DNA of 64,000 nt from Candidatus Dechloromonas phosphoritropha (GCA_016722705.1 JADKGN010000001.1:1-64000); one strand, 5' to 3'. Shown: positions 1 through 9,865, numbered from the stretch's first letter. The notes: generated by a model from the letters alone, not told the origin. Translations and numbers: made by a program.

Positions 1-1
1 G

Positions 2-250
2 CAGCGGGCGAGCACCCGCCTGATCTACGACCTTTATGCCTACCAGCGCACCAAAGCCGAGCCCCAGCCGCAAGCCCCCGGTCAGGTACGCCCTCGTCCG
101 TGAACTCACGATGCCGACCTCACAGACGGCGCGCTCACCAAGGTCAGCACGCCTTCAGCTACTCCGACGGCTTCGGCCGCGAGATCCAGAAGAAGATCCA
201 GGCTGAGCCGGGCCCCGTGACCGACGGCGGGCCCGTGGTCAGCCCACGCT
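2..250 (+). pseudogene. TcB C-terminal region, split over three frames (5' end outside window)
   Basis: Reading across frames gives a continuous toxin-complex TcB/SpvB-type sequence: STRLIYDLYAYQRTK from base 2, YALVRE from base 87, THDADLTDGALTK from base 104, then QHAFSYSDGFGREIQKK from base 145 up to PRW at 250, where the frame changes again into the long reading frame at 252. Four frame changes fall in about 165 bases. Those at 104, 145 and 251 each behave like one missing base; the one at 86 needs one extra or two missing bases. The family (TcB beta-propeller leading into RHS repeats) is clear from the motifs. Whether the breaks are real mutations or sequencing errors cannot be decided from the sequence. 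The upstream part of the gene lies off the window. Confidence 0.75.
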
Positions 251-251
251 G

Positions 252-3104
252 GTGGGCAGCGGCTGGACGGTGTTCAACAACAAGGGCAAGCCGGTCCGCC
301 AGTACGAGCCCTTCTTCACCGACACCCATGTCTTTGAATTCGATGTCCGCCGCGGCGTCAGCCTGATCCTGTTCTACGACCCGGTGCAGCGCGTCGTCGC
401 CACCCTCAATCCCAATCACACTTGGCAGAAAGTGGTGTTCGACCCCTGGCGGCAGGAGACCTGGGACGTCAACGACACTGTCCTGATCGACGATCCCAAG
501 GAACCCAATGACGATCCGGATGTGGACAATTCAGATGTAGCGGACTACTTCCGCCGTCTGCCCGACGCGGACTACCTGCCGTCCTGGTATGCGCAGCGGG
601 CCGACGGCGCGCTGGGTGCGCAAGAGCAGGCTGCCGCAACCAAGGCAGCCAGGCATGCCTTCACGCCGAGCGCCGCGCATGTGGATTCCCTTGGCCGTGC
701 CTTTCTCACCGTCGCCCACAACAGACTCAAGCGCAGCGATACGCCAGTCAATGACCGCCCAGAAGAGGCCTTCCGCCGCACCCGCGTCGTACTCGATATC
801 GAAGGCAACCAGCGTAACGTCATCGACGCGCTCGACCGCAGCGTCATGCGCTACGACTACGACATGCTCGGCAACCAGGTGCACTCGTGGAGCATGGATG
901 CCGGCGAACGCTGGCTGCTCAACGACATTGCCGACAAGCCCATTCGCGCCTGGGACAGCCGCGGCTTTGCGCGGCGCCTGACCTACGATGCGCTGCGCCG
1001 CTCTACAGGCCTGTTCGTGACCGAAAGTGGCGTGGAACGACTGGCAGAGCGTACCGTATACGGCGAAGCCCTGGGAGCCGCGACCAACCACCGCGGCCGT
1101 GTGTCCCAGCAGTTCGACGCCGCCGGCGTCGTGACCAGCATCGGCTACGACTTCAAGGGCAACTTGCTCTCGAGCCAACGCGATCTCCTGCCGGACTACC
1201 AGTCCGGGGTCGACTGGTTGCAGGACCCCTCCGCAACCGCCGGCCGCTTCACTAGTAGCGGCACGTACGACGCGCTGAATCGCCCCGTCACGGCGACCTC
1301 GCCGGACGGCAGCGTGTATCGTCCCCAATTCAACGATGCCAACCTGCTCCAACAGGTCGACGTGCACCTGCGGGGTGCAGGTACGGCCACGCACTTCGTC
1401 ACCAACATCGACTACGACGCCAAGGGCCAGCGCCAGCAGATCTCCTACTACAACGGAACGGTCGCGGCGTACGAGTACGATCCGCTGACCTTCCGCTTGA
1501 TGCGCTTGAAGACGACGCGCCCCGCGGGCGCCGACACAACCGCCTCGCAGATCTTTGAGAGCCCGACCCTGGTGCAGGACCTGCGCTACGTCTACGATCC
1601 GGTTGGCAACCTCACCCGCATCCATGACGCGGCCCTGAACACAACGTTCCGCGATGGTCAGCAAATCGATCCGGCCGCGGGCTACGCCTACGACGCGATC
1701 TACCAGCTCATCGAGGCCACGGGCCGCGAGCACATCGGGCAGAGCGCCTTCAACTTCGATCCACCCGGCGGCGCCTGCCGCGACTACCCCTTCGTCGGCA
1801 ATCGGGCGAACCCCAACGACCTGCAGGCGCTGCGCAACTACACCGAGCGCTACCAATACGACGCCGTCGGCAACTTCGAAACAATGGCCCACCTGGCGAG
1901 TGGAGCCGGCTGGACGCGGCGCTACGAGTATGGCGAACCAAGTCTGATTGAGGCGGGCAAACCGAGCAACCGGCTGAGCCAGACGACCGTGGGCAACGGA
2001 TTCACTCAGGTCGAGCGCTACGCACACGACGCCCACGGCAACATGACGGCGCTGCCGCACTTGCCGTTGATGCGTTGGGACTACCGAGATCAGCTCATGG
2101 CATCCGCGCGCCAGGTGGTCAACGACGGTACACCGGAAACGACCTACTACGTTTACGATGCCGCGGGGCAGCGGGTGCGCAAGGTTACCGAGCGGTCGGC
2201 AAACGCCGGCGTAACCGCGGCGCGGAAGAATGAGCGCATCTATCTCGGCGGGTTCGAGGTGTATCGCGAGTACGACGGCGCTGGCGCTGCGGTTACGCTG
2301 GAGCGCGAGTCTCTGCACGTCATGGATGACCAGCAACGAGTGGCGCTAGTGGAGACGCAGACCGTTGAGGACGGTAGCGTGGTCCGGACGCCCGTGCCGT
2401 TGCAGCGGTACCAGTTTGGCAACCATTTGGGTTCCGCTAGCGTGGAGTTGGATGGGGGTGGGGCGCTGATTGGGTACGAGGAGTATCACCCGTATGGAAC
2501 GTCAGCGTTTCAGGCGGGGCGCAGCGCCGCGGAGGTGAGCCTGAAGCGGTATCGGTATCCGGGGATGGAGCGAGATGAGGAGACGGGGCTCGCGTGCCAC
2601 GGAGTGAGGTACTACGCGACGTGGTTGGGGCGGTGGGCGAGTGCGGACCCAAAGGGGGTAAATACGGGGATAAACCGCTATCGTTACGGAAGTGGAAATC
2701 CGGCGAATCGCCTCGACCCCTCCGGCCTAGAGGATGTTGCTTCGCAATCATGGACCGATTGGTTTCTGTCGTTCAACCCTTTCAGCAATATACCGCTTAT
2801 GGACGCTACTAGAACCCTTGGGCCAGTGTATGGCGACCCGGTCCACCTCGATCCGGATGCGGTCAAAGAAGGACAGACTCGCACGGCAGAATCAGTTTCA
2901 GATGTCGGTTCCACCATCCTGGACATCGTCCTTAGCGTTGCGGGTTCTGGAATTGAACTTCCGATCGGACGAGGTTGGGGCGCTGCGGAACGTGGACCAT
3001 CGATGTCACGGCACCAGTTGCGGAAGGTGTTGCCCGAACGGTGGTCGCATCCGAGGCGCGCAAGGGTGTGGAGGCGGCCAGCCTCTCGAGGGTCGACCCG
3101 TTAG
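252..3104 (+). CDS. TcB-TcC fusion, RHS-repeat toxin shell of a Tc toxin complex
   Basis: In Tc toxins TcB and TcC form a hollow RHS cocoon that encapsulates the cytotoxic TcC C-terminus and docks on the TcA translocation pore. This 950-codon frame starts inside the gene (no independent start is implied) with the TcB tail (GWTVFNNKGKP, RQYEPFF), then carries about a dozen YD/RHS repeats (YDALRR, YDALNRP, YDPVGNL, YDAVGN, YDAAGQR) and the RHS core end (ETGLACHGVRYYATWLGRW, then DPSGL near residue 822). The variable region follows. The genuine frame is lost near base 2990, where the sense continues in the frame that ends at 3658; the last about 35 codons here are out-of-frame. TcB and TcC are separate genes in Photorhabdus; a fusion is common elsewhere. 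The TcA gene follows on the same strand. Confidence 0.85.
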   Translation: MGSGWTVFNNKGKPVRQYEPFFTDTHVFEFDVRRGVSLILFYDPVQRVVATLNPNHTWQKVVFDPWRQETWDVNDTVLIDDPKEPNDDPDVDNSDVADYFRRLPDADYLPSWYAQRADGALGAQEQAAATKAARHAFTPSAAHVDSLGRAFLTVAHNRLKRSDTPVNDRPEEAFRRTRVVLDIEGNQRNVIDALDRSVMRYDYDMLGNQVHSWSMDAGERWLLNDIADKPIRAWDSRGFARRLTYDALRRSTGLFVTESGVERLAERTVYGEALGAATNHRGRVSQQFDAAGVVTSIGYDFKGNLLSSQRDLLPDYQSGVDWLQDPSATAGRFTSSGTYDALNRPVTATSPDGSVYRPQFNDANLLQQVDVHLRGAGTATHFVTNIDYDAKGQRQQISYYNGTVAAYEYDPLTFRLMRLKTTRPAGADTTASQIFESPTLVQDLRYVYDPVGNLTRIHDAALNTTFRDGQQIDPAAGYAYDAIYQLIEATGREHIGQSAFNFDPPGGACRDYPFVGNRANPNDLQALRNYTERYQYDAVGNFETMAHLASGAGWTRRYEYGEPSLIEAGKPSNRLSQTTVGNGFTQVERYAHDAHGNMTALPHLPLMRWDYRDQLMASARQVVNDGTPETTYYVYDAAGQRVRKVTERSANAGVTAARKNERIYLGGFEVYREYDGAGAAVTLERESLHVMDDQQRVALVETQTVEDGSVVRTPVPLQRYQFGNHLGSASVELDGGGALIGYEEYHPYGTSAFQAGRSAAEVSLKRYRYPGMERDEETGLACHGVRYYATWLGRWASADPKGVNTGINRYRYGSGNPANRLDPSGLEDVASQSWTDWFLSFNPFSNIPLMDATRTLGPVYGDPVHLDPDAVKEGQTRTAESVSDVGSTILDIVLSVAGSGIELPIGRGWGAAERGPSMSRHQLRKVLPERWSHPRRARVWRRPASRGSTR

Positions 3105-3658
3105 CGAAAAAGTTGACCGATACGTTCTACAAGAACCTTGAGCGCGCAGCGGCACGTGCTGGTAACGAAGTAATCTCCACGGGCGCCGTACGGGGAATTG
3201 AGGGTGTCCCGGTGATCATGGCTCAAGGAGAAAGTGCCGAGGCTGCTGCGCAACTCAGGCACTTCTCCGAGGGCCAGGGATTTTCGTTTGCCATGGATCC
3301 TCGGAATCGGGAGTGGGTGGCGATTGCGACTGGCGAGGGGGCTGCGCCCACAGCTCAACTGCGATCGGGTCGTGTGATGCCCGCGGCACAGCGCAATGGA
3401 ACTCATCTGGATGGTGCCAGCTTGCTCGCGCGCCGCCCCCTTACCCTCGAAGAGTCAAGAGCGGCCGGCTTGTTCGGCGGGGCGATCGTGATGCGGGCCG
3501 ATAACACGATCGAACTTGGCGTCGCCTCTGGAGTGCTGAATAGGGCATACGTCAATGGCCCTGGAGGGGCGATGGGGCGAACACTTCCCGAAGCTGAGAT
3601 CCAAATGATGACCGAGCTATTCGAAAGCATGGGGTTCCAAACAATTGTCAATAGGTAG
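2975..3658 (+). CDS. C-terminal effector domain of the TcB-TcC protein (after a frame change)
   Basis: This frame continues the RHS protein after a one-base frame change near 2986-2996; sense is regained at about GTWTIDVTAP. It gives roughly 220 residues of the hypervariable TcC C-terminus, which in characterised Tc toxins is the cleaved, injected toxin (for example ADP-ribosyltransferases). I do not recognise the fold. Visible are an Ala-rich helical start (residues about 15-65), a central part with FAMDPRNREW, and a C-terminal half with GGAIVMRADNTIELGVASG and an acidic last helix (EAEIQMMTELFESM). No Cys is obvious and I see no standard deaminase or ART motif. No immunity gene follows, as expected for Tc systems. 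It may be translated only as part of the upstream gene. Confidence 0.6.
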   Translation: MGRCGTWTIDVTAPVAEGVARTVVASEARKGVEAASLSRVDPLAKKLTDTFYKNLERAAARAGNEVISTGAVRGIEGVPVIMAQGESAEAAAQLRHFSEGQGFSFAMDPRNREWVAIATGEGAAPTAQLRSGRVMPAAQRNGTHLDGASLLARRPLTLEESRAAGLFGGAIVMRADNTIELGVASGVLNRAYVNGPGGAMGRTLPEAEIQMMTELFESMGFQTIVNR

Positions 3659-3884
3659 TGGTGTTGCGATCACTTTATCAGGCTCAGAGCGAGCGATTCT
3701 GCAGGGGTCATCATGGCAAACCAAATTGCGATAGCAGAGAGTGCAATTCCCTTGAGTATCAAAGGGTCCAAGGTCGATTTGCTGTTGCCCGAAGCCCGAT
3801 CACAGCTAAACCTTTATCCGCTAAAGCCAACCACGCCGCAGAACTGTAGCCCCACCGCAAGCAAGCCGACGAAAGGATCCCGTG

Positions 3885-4451
3885 ATGAACAAGATCACCT
3901 TCCCTCTCAATCTCCAGGTGCAGGGCCCCGAAGTCGCTGACCTTCACGAGGCACTGGCATTGCTGGGCTTCGCGATCGCCAAGTCGGAACAGACCAAGCA
4001 GCGCTTCGGCCCTACGACTCAGGCCGCGCTGAGCAAATTTCAGACGGTGCAGAAGCTCGCCGCGACCGGCGAGGTCGACGCGGCCACCGCCGATGCCCTC
4101 AACGCGGTGCTGGCCGACATGGGTGCCTTCGATCCAGCGCCGGGCGGCGGCAACGATCCGCCCGTACCCAACATCCCTCCCGAAACTTCTCGGCTATTCA
4201 GCGTTCAGGGCGAGGTGGTCAAGCCGGATGGCGCGCCGGTGCCCAACCAGATCGTGCGCGCCTACGACCGGGCGCTGTGCGAATGGCGCCAGCTGGGTGA
4301 CGCCGATGCCGTAGTCCGCACCAACGATCTGGGCCGCTATGAATTCACCTACGATCCGGCGCAGCTGACGCAGTGGGGAAGACTCGCGCCGACCTCAAGG
4401 TCGAGGTGCGCGATCCGACCGCCGACACCGTGCTCGCCGAGTCGCCGCTGA
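3885..4451 (+). CDS. TcA N-terminal part: peptidoglycan-binding-like and transthyretin-like domains
   Basis: This is the start of the TcA pore subunit. The ATG at 3885 has an AAAGGA ribosome site at the right distance; a GTG one codon upstream (3882) is the alternative. Residues 1-80 resemble a PG_binding_1 fold (VQGPEVADLHEALALLGF, RFGPTTQAALSKFQ, LAATGEVDAATADAL). After a Gly/Pro linker, residues 105-165 look like a carboxypeptidase-regulatory/transthyretin-like beta domain (FSVQGEVVKPDGAPVPNQIVR, NDLGRYEFTYD). The sense frame ends at QLTQW near 4374, in a GGGG run where one more G would join it to the next frame (GKTRADLKVEV). The printed last 25 codons are out-of-frame. Confidence 0.75.
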   Translation: MNKITFPLNLQVQGPEVADLHEALALLGFAIAKSEQTKQRFGPTTQAALSKFQTVQKLAATGEVDAATADALNAVLADMGAFDPAPGGGNDPPVPNIPPETSRLFSVQGEVVKPDGAPVPNQIVRAYDRALCEWRQLGDADAVVRTNDLGRYEFTYDPAQLTQWGRLAPTSRSRCAIRPPTPCSPSRR

Positions 4452-7400
4452 TCCTGCGCGCGCTGCCGCATGAGACGGTGAATTTCTCGATTGGCAAGGA
4501 CCCCTACCGTGGCCCTGACGAATTCAGCCGATTGCAGAAGACGCTCGCACCGATGCTCGGCGCGCATGACGCCGATTTGAGTTGCCTGCTGGTGTCGGAC
4601 GTGCTGATTCTGGCCCGCGAGGCCGGCCTGGCCATCTCCAAGGTCGCCTACTATGTAAAGGCGCGGCGCTGGTCGGCAACGTTCGGCCTGCCCACTGCGC
4701 TTTTTTACGGCTTGTTGCGCGGTGGCGAGCCGACCCGCATCGACGCCTTGTTGGCCCGACCGCTGGAGCGTCTGTGGGCGCGACTGCAGGAAGCGAAATC
4801 GCGCAATTTCATCGGCCTCGCGCTGTCGCTCAATTTGCGTGGGCAACTGGCGCAGGTGCAACAGGGCTATCTTGCGCGGCCCGAGCATCCCTATGCGAAA
4901 TTGTTGCAAACCACGGGGCTCGGCACCGACAAGCAGTCCACCTTCACCCGCCGGCTCACCACGGGCGATGCTTCGGGCGATGAGCTGTGGCAAGCCCTGC
5001 AAGTCGAAGACGGTTTCAGTGCCGGCGAGGTGGGCACACTGCAACAGACTTTCGAGCTGCAGGCCGTGGTCGGCGACAACACCAGCCTGAGCGGGGCCCT
5101 GCGCGGTGGCCTGGCAGTGCAGGCTGCGCGAGAGGTGGCCGCGTTCAGCCCCGAATATTGGCGCGACATGGTGTTGACCATCGCCACGGTGGAGTTTCCC
5201 GACGAGGTGCTGCCCGATGGCACCCCGGCACAGCGCAGGGCCGCGTACGCGCAGATGCTCTACCGCGAGGCGGAGCGGCGCTATCCGACCGCTTCGCTGA
5301 CCGGCCAGATGACGCGAAATGCGCAGTGGGCGAGCCACCCGGCGCTTGGCTTCATGTCCGACAACCCGGACTTCGAATTCGGCGATTTGCGGCTGCTCAA
5401 CTTCCTGCGCGAGAACCCTGGAGCACTTGACGCCGGGCAGGGCGAGGTTCGCGGCGACCTGTTGCGCATTGAGCAGCTCTTTCATCTGACCGCGCCGCAG
5501 GACAAGCTCGTCTCGATCCAAGCGATGTGGAATGCCGGGATGCGCTCGGCCTCCCAGGTCGCCGCGGCGGGCCGCGCCGGACTGGCGCGGCGCCTGGCTG
5601 GCACGGTCGACACCAAGACCGTTCAGCGCATGTACCGCAAGGCGGTGCATGTGACCTCGCTGGCGCTGAGCGTCTATCTGCGTTTCAACCCCAACCTGAA
5701 TCGCCTGCCGCTCGCCACGCTGCGCTCGAATCAAGCGCCCGACGGGCAGGCGGCGACCACACAGGCCCTGGCGCGGTCGACCATCGCGCTGCCCGAATGG
5801 CAAGAGTTGTTCGGCTCACCCGACGCCTGTGAATGCTCGCACTGCGAATCGGCGCTCAGTCCCGCCGCCTATCTGGTGTCGATCATGGCCTTTCTTGAGT
5901 GCGCCGTGGATGCCGACGGCCACAACGCGCTGGACGAACTGCTCGCGCGCCGCCCAGACCTTGGCGCACTGCAGCTGAGCTGCGAGAACACTGAGACCTT
6001 GGTGCCACACATCGATCTGGCAATCGAGATCCTCGAATCCATCGTTGCCAGTGCCAACGGCCAGACACTGTCGGCCACCGATATCGGCCCCACGACCTGG
6101 GATGCCGACCTGCTCGCCGCGCAACCCGAATACCTGCGCACGGCGGCCTACGACATCGTGCGCCTCGCGCCCTACCCTTTGCGGAGCCTGCCATTCGACC
6201 TGTGGGCTGAGGAAGGCCGACGCTACCTGAAGCGCATGGGCATCGAGCGCGAGGAGTTGATGTTGGCCATGCCGGCGATGCCCGGCGTCGGTCCGCTGCA
6301 AATGGCCACCGAGGCGCTCGGCATGAGCCGCTTCGAGCGCGAACTGATTGCCCAGCCGAAAGTGGCACCCGCTGCATTGGCACCTCTGTGGGGCTACGAC
6401 AGTGCTGCGAAGCTTGCCGCAGCAAAGCTTGGAACGGTGGCCAACCTGCTGGCGCGTGCCGACATCGACTACGACACCTTGCTGCGCCTGCTGAACACGC
6501 GCTACTTGAATCCAGCGCGATCGATCAGCATTCGCTTCGACGGCACACCCTGCTCGGTCGACGGCGCCGTGCTCATCGACGCGGCCGGTGTCGAACTAGC
6601 TGGAGCACCCTTGCGCACGATGCTCGACCGGTTGCACCGGTTCGTGCGTTTGCAGTCACGTCTGGATTGCGACGAATACACACTCGACTTGGTCATCCAG
6701 GCCCTGGGTGCCGGCGATTTCGATGCGCCGCACTTCTTCGAGAAACTCGCCGCCGTGCAAGCGCTGCGGCGCGACTTGCGTGTCGGACTCGCCGACCTGG
6801 GGAGTTGGTGGGGCGCCGCGCTCGACACCTTCATCTTTGAGGACGACCAGCCCTCGCAGTACGAGTCGATCTACCTCGACGAGGCGCGATTCCCGGACAC
6901 ACACTCGGGCACTGGCGTGGACCTGCGAAACGCCGTCTTCGCGCTGCGCGCGGACCGTGCCGATCTGGCGATCACGACCTCGGCCGACGCCAGCTTGAGC
7001 CCGTGGCTGGCCGAATCCGACAGCGCCGCTGAGCCGACTTACCTCCTCCAGGCCGACTACGGCGCGTACATCCAGAGCGCCACCCGTTTGACGGGCGACG
7101 ATCTGCTGCTGCTGGTGGGCGCCATGCTACCCAAGGATGCCATCAGCGGGCATGTCGCACTCGACCTGGCGAATGTATCGCTGACCTATCGGATCGCTAC
7201 GTTTGCTCGCGCATCGAAGCTCAGTGTCAAGGACTTCATTCGTCTGATCGCCTTGACGGGCCAGATGCCACTGCATGCGCCGTCTGTCGATGCCGGCCCG
7301 GTCGACACCCAGAGCTTCGTCGACGTGTTGCGCGAAATCCAGGCCGCCGAACATTCCGTCGAGCAACTGGCCTACCTGCATCTTCACGAGGCGCAAGCCG

Positions 7401-9865
7401 TGGCGGCGCTGGCGCCCGGCGCCGAGACCGCCGCGGCGTGGCTCGAGTCGATGGTCGAAAGTTTCAATGGCATCGTGCGCCTGGACGACGCCGGCTTGAC
7501 TGACGAGCTGAAGTCCTCGCTGACCCAGTCTCTCGGTTCGACGCTGAGCTTGGACCCAGCCGCGCTGGACGCCTTGTTGTTCACAAACCGCCCTCGGTTG
7601 GGCGACGCGTTGTTGTCGCACGTGATCGTTGCCGCCAACCAGGGCGGTACGGACCTGCCGGTGCCAGTGGGCGAGTTCCCGGCCTTGTTCGATCAACTCA
7701 ACAAGTTCAGTCTCGCGTGGAGCGGCTTGAAGCTCGATCTCGCGTTCTTGCCCTTCTTGCTGGTTACGGGCCCAAGAATGGGATGGGCAGACATTGCCGC
7801 GCTGCCGGTGACTGCTCCCCCCACGGCCGTATTCGACCCCTGGCGCAGATTGGTGTCCGCTGCGGCATTGCAGAACTCAACCTTCACGCCAGAGGAGTCA
7901 CTGTTTGCCTTCATCGAGCAAGCCATTGCGCAGTCGATTGATCCCGCGAGCTTCTTGCTCGACGACTTTCTGGCACAACTCAGCGCGTGGACCGCATGGC
8001 CCCTGGCCGACGTCACCTATCTGACAGGGTCGAGGGGCTTCAATCTCGCCCTGCCCTCAGCCATGCGCGACGAGCGCGCGTTGCTCGCCATGAAGGAGGT
8101 CTTCGATCTGATCCGGACCTCGGGCGTGAGCGTGGCGCAGGCCCACAGCTGGACGATCGAGGAGCTCGGGTACGTGCAGACGCAGGCGATCAAGCAAGGC
8201 CTGTCCCCTGCGTTCGCCCCGGAGCGGTGGCTCGATGTGCTGGGCACGATCCAGGACCAATTGCGCACGCTCAAGCGCGATGCCTTGCTCGGCCAGGCAT
8301 TGAACCATCTGGGCATGAAGGACGCCGAGGCGTTTTACGCCCAGTACCTGATTGATCCGGCAATGTCGCCGGCCGACCGCACCTCGCGCATCGTGCTGGC
8401 GCATTCGGCGGTGCAGTTGTTCGTGCAGCGCATCCTGCTGAATCTGGAGCGCTACAAATTCGATAAGGCCGACGCGACGGCCTGGCAGTGGCAGCAGAAC
8501 TACCGTGTCTGGGAGGCGGCGCGGCGGGTCTTCCTGACGCCCGAGAACTGGCTCGAGCCGGAGTGGCGCGACGACAAGTCAGCCTTCTTCCGCGAACTCG
8601 AAGACGCCCTGGACCAGGAGGATGTGACGGCCGAATCCGCCGAACGCATCTATGTCGACTACCTTCGCAAGGTCGACCAGGTGAGTCGGCTCGAGATTCT
8701 CGGCAGCTACGAGGAATCGTGGACCGCCGGCGATACCGATACCGTCCATCTGCACGTCGTAGGCCGCACGCAGGAGGTGCCGGCAGCCTACTTCTACCGA
8801 CGGCTGGAAGACCATCTGCACTGGACGCCATGGGAGCGCATCCAGCTCGACATGTCTGGCGACCACCTCGTTCCGGTCGCCTACAACGGCAAGCTCTACC
8901 TCTTCTGGCCCGAATTCAAGGTCACCGATTCGAACGATCCAACGGCTATGGAGCAAACGATGGATAAGGTCGCCGCCGCGCAACAGGATATTGCCGATGT
9001 CCAGAACGATATCGACGCCAAGAAGCGGGAGATCAAGCAAAACGACGACCCCGAGGAACTCCCCTCGTTAGCGGCCGATCTCCTGGCGCTTGTCGACGAG
9101 CTGCGCATTGCGCAGGGTGCATACGACAAATTTGTTGACCCGGACGGCACGGTGCATGTCGACCCTGATATTGAGAATCCCGTGCGCTTCGATGTCGAGC
9201 TGGGCATGTCCTGGTGCACCCTCGGACCAAATGGAACCTCGCCCAAGCAGAGTGCTCGCGAGAAACTCGTCTATCAAACCAACGTCGACCCCGAGTGGCA
9301 CTATTTCAGTGGCTGGGTCAGCGGCGACAACCTGCTGCGCATTGCGGTACGGTCGTCGCATTCTTCAGAGCCCGACATTGGCTATTTCTATCTCGACAAC
9401 CTCAATGGTGAGTTACATGCCAGCACGTTCCTGAGCGGCGCGCCGGTCGGCGACGTGTCGATCACGGGCGCGTCGCAGAGCTTTCAGTCCCTCAACCTTA
9501 TCTATTTCACCGACGGAATATCGCGACTGGAGTTGCAAATTGCGGGCGACCCATGGCTGGGCGAGATGGTGAAGGAAGAAGCCCGATCCGCAGCTGCGGG
9601 CCTCAGGGCCGTCGAGACAAACGTCGGCAATATGGACATGTTGTCGGTGCCTCGAATACCGCAAATTCGCACGCTGTTCAATACCCTGACCGACGGCTAC
9701 GGCCGCGTTCACTATCTCCATCAGCTGGGGTTGGGGGCACCGAGGCGGCACCGTTCTTTTTTTCCAGCAATCTGGGCTGCTACTTTGCTCAGCAGGAGTC
9801 CGTGCCGGTGCGGCCGATTTTCCAGGTCGCTGCAACAAGCGCATCGCCCGGCTCGGTTCGCCTGA
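4373..9865 (+). CDS. TcA, pore-forming translocation subunit of a Tc toxin, central part
   Basis: About 1,790 in-frame residues of a TcA/TcdA-type protein. TcA pentamers bind the target cell and inject the TcB-TcC payload through a central channel. Near the N-terminus comes the VRP1-type alpha-helical shell (FSRLQKTLAPML, LAREAGLAISKVAYYVKA), then the conserved CECSHCESALSPAAYL segment at about 5830-5880, and further on the ABC-toxin N-terminal and neuraminidase-like regions (SRLEILGSYEE, VPAAYFYRRLEDHLHWTPWERI, LVPVAYNGKLYLFWPEF). A charged coiled coil interrupts at about 8950-9120. Sense is lost in a GGGGG run near 9735 and resumes in another frame (GGTEAAPFFF); the final about 40 codons are out-of-frame. 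The complete TcA, about 3,128 codons, is longer than Photorhabdus TcdA1 (about 2,500). Confidence 0.85.
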   Translation: MGKTRADLKVEVRDPTADTVLAESPLILRALPHETVNFSIGKDPYRGPDEFSRLQKTLAPMLGAHDADLSCLLVSDVLILAREAGLAISKVAYYVKARRWSATFGLPTALFYGLLRGGEPTRIDALLARPLERLWARLQEAKSRNFIGLALSLNLRGQLAQVQQGYLARPEHPYAKLLQTTGLGTDKQSTFTRRLTTGDASGDELWQALQVEDGFSAGEVGTLQQTFELQAVVGDNTSLSGALRGGLAVQAAREVAAFSPEYWRDMVLTIATVEFPDEVLPDGTPAQRRAAYAQMLYREAERRYPTASLTGQMTRNAQWASHPALGFMSDNPDFEFGDLRLLNFLRENPGALDAGQGEVRGDLLRIEQLFHLTAPQDKLVSIQAMWNAGMRSASQVAAAGRAGLARRLAGTVDTKTVQRMYRKAVHVTSLALSVYLRFNPNLNRLPLATLRSNQAPDGQAATTQALARSTIALPEWQELFGSPDACECSHCESALSPAAYLVSIMAFLECAVDADGHNALDELLARRPDLGALQLSCENTETLVPHIDLAIEILESIVASANGQTLSATDIGPTTWDADLLAAQPEYLRTAAYDIVRLAPYPLRSLPFDLWAEEGRRYLKRMGIEREELMLAMPAMPGVGPLQMATEALGMSRFERELIAQPKVAPAALAPLWGYDSAAKLAAAKLGTVANLLARADIDYDTLLRLLNTRYLNPARSISIRFDGTPCSVDGAVLIDAAGVELAGAPLRTMLDRLHRFVRLQSRLDCDEYTLDLVIQALGAGDFDAPHFFEKLAAVQALRRDLRVGLADLGSWWGAALDTFIFEDDQPSQYESIYLDEARFPDTHSGTGVDLRNAVFALRADRADLAITTSADASLSPWLAESDSAAEPTYLLQADYGAYIQSATRLTGDDLLLLVGAMLPKDAISGHVALDLANVSLTYRIATFARASKLSVKDFIRLIALTGQMPLHAPSVDAGPVDTQSFVDVLREIQAAEHSVEQLAYLHLHEAQAVAALAPGAETAAAWLESMVESFNGIVRLDDAGLTDELKSSLTQSLGSTLSLDPAALDALLFTNRPRLGDALLSHVIVAANQGGTDLPVPVGEFPALFDQLNKFSLAWSGLKLDLAFLPFLLVTGPRMGWADIAALPVTAPPTAVFDPWRRLVSAAALQNSTFTPEESLFAFIEQAIAQSIDPASFLLDDFLAQLSAWTAWPLADVTYLTGSRGFNLALPSAMRDERALLAMKEVFDLIRTSGVSVAQAHSWTIEELGYVQTQAIKQGLSPAFAPERWLDVLGTIQDQLRTLKRDALLGQALNHLGMKDAEAFYAQYLIDPAMSPADRTSRIVLAHSAVQLFVQRILLNLERYKFDKADATAWQWQQNYRVWEAARRVFLTPENWLEPEWRDDKSAFFRELEDALDQEDVTAESAERIYVDYLRKVDQVSRLEILGSYEESWTAGDTDTVHLHVVGRTQEVPAAYFYRRLEDHLHWTPWERIQLDMSGDHLVPVAYNGKLYLFWPEFKVTDSNDPTAMEQTMDKVAAAQQDIADVQNDIDAKKREIKQNDDPEELPSLAADLLALVDELRIAQGAYDKFVDPDGTVHVDPDIENPVRFDVELGMSWCTLGPNGTSPKQSAREKLVYQTNVDPEWHYFSGWVSGDNLLRIAVRSSHSSEPDIGYFYLDNLNGELHASTFLSGAPVGDVSITGASQSFQSLNLIYFTDGISRLELQIAGDPWLGEMVKEEARSAAAGLRAVETNVGNMDMLSVPRIPQIRTLFNTLTDGYGRVHYLHQLGLGAPRRHRSFFPAIWAATLLSRSPCRCGRFSRSLQQAHRPARFA

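Noticed and set aside
531..2336. 601-codon open frame on the minus strand
   Set aside because: It lies antisense to the RHS repeats, has no domain and no ribosome site, and arises from GC-rich codon bias.
3658..3884. Two short plus-strand frames between the Tc genes
   Set aside because: No homology, overlapping each other, and they run into the TcA start; treated as intergenic.
4349..5803. 484-codon minus-strand frame
   Set aside because: Antisense shadow of the TcA gene with an Arg/Gln-rich, low-complexity translation.
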